Assembly (NCBI GenBank): GCA_913051545.1
Contig: CAJXCD010000012.1
Coordinates: forward strand, 1 to 42,968
From: an uncultured Chloroflexota bacterium
Lineage (GTDB): Bacteria; Chloroflexota; Dehalococcoidia; Lucifugimonadales; CAJXCD01
Reading direction: 5' to 3'
DNA: 42,968 bases
Shown here: one piece after another, positions 42,914 through 42,968 of the stretch
Position numbering within the stretch: position 1 is the stretch's first letter
How the letters are laid out: each line of letters begins with the position of its first letter
Notes under the pieces: generated by a model
The model's input: the letters and a program-made list of their open reading frames with translations, nothing else
What the model was told of the DNA's origin: nothing
Databases searched by the model: none
Translations under genes and position numbers: made by a program

Positions 42914-42968
42914 ATGCTTGCTTACCTGGTAAAGAGATCTCTTTTAGGCTTATTTACATTACTTTTCG
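42914..42968 (+). CDS. DppB-type ABC permease, N-terminal fragment cut by window end
   Basis: ATG 42914 has AGGAG (42901-42905) eight bases ahead. The 18 visible codons encode MLAYLVKRSLLGLFTLLF, the standard first helix of DppB/OppB-family permeases and very like the start of the permease at 5745-6791 (MIAYIVRRVLLSTFTIL). The rest lies outside the window. The 235 bases between the tRNA and this start show no gene. The substrate cannot be judged. Confidence 0.65.
   Translation, partial: MLAYLVKRSLLGLFTLLF

Noticed and set aside
1-42968. CRISPR arrays, insertion sequences, integrases
   Set aside because: No regularly spaced repeats and no transposase, integrase or recombinase motifs were seen in any frame I examined.

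Overview
The window looks like a chromosomal segment of a free-living, probably marine, bacterium of the Chloroflexota (SAR202 / Dehalococcoidia-like). That placement is an inference. It rests on moderately AT-rich DNA, a large UPF0182 membrane protein, an arginine cluster, and an accessory set typical of oligotrophs (enolase-superfamily enzyme, HpcH/HpaI aldolase, amide hydrolases, sarcosine-oxidase-like subunits, DppB-type permeases). No rRNA or marker gene settles the lineage.

Layout. Positions 1-3.4 kb hold the 3' part of a DUF418-type membrane protein, a 58-residue membrane peptide, a GC-rich beta-propeller lipoprotein and a TPR-gene relic. From 3.4 to 8.0 kb there is an AT-rich NTF2-like gene, then a minus-strand set: truncated haemoglobin, small Cys-rich protein, DUF6807 protein, orphan DppB-like permease, and mandelate-racemase-like enzyme. 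From 8.3 to 19.0 kb a plus-strand arginine cluster runs argJ, a small membrane protein, argB, UPF0182, argD, argG, a MaoC-like hydratase, argH and rpe. It lacks argC and argF. A convergent hemL follows on the minus strand (19.0-20.3 kb), then a divergent amidase (20.5-21.9 kb).

The most interesting part is 21.9-31.6 kb. Behind a well-formed promoter lie three genes that together make a split glutamate-synthase-like enzyme (class II amidotransferase, GXGXG, and FMN/Fe-S domains), then a GlnT/GmaS-type ligase, then four sarcosine-oxidase-like subunits in the order delta, alpha, gamma, beta. This is the full gene complement of the N-methylglutamate pathway for methylamine: gamma-glutamylmethylamide synthetase, N-methylglutamate synthase, and N-methylglutamate dehydrogenase. 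Such a cluster would let the cell take nitrogen, and possibly one-carbon units, from methylated amines. An amidase upstream and a formamidase/acetamidase downstream, followed by a glycine C-acetyltransferase and a short-chain dehydrogenase, fit an amide/amine nitrogen theme. The substrate is inferred from gene content only.

From 34.8 to 39.7 kb lies a minus-strand tandem array of three paralogous proteins of about 530 residues. Each has a probable TIM-barrel, glycosylhydrolase-like N-terminal part and a beta-rich C-terminal part; their function is unknown. A HpcH/HpaI aldolase diverges from them. The window ends with a bidirectional terminator, a SIMPL-domain lipoprotein, signal peptidase I, tRNA-Lys(UUU), and the first codons of a second DppB-like permease.
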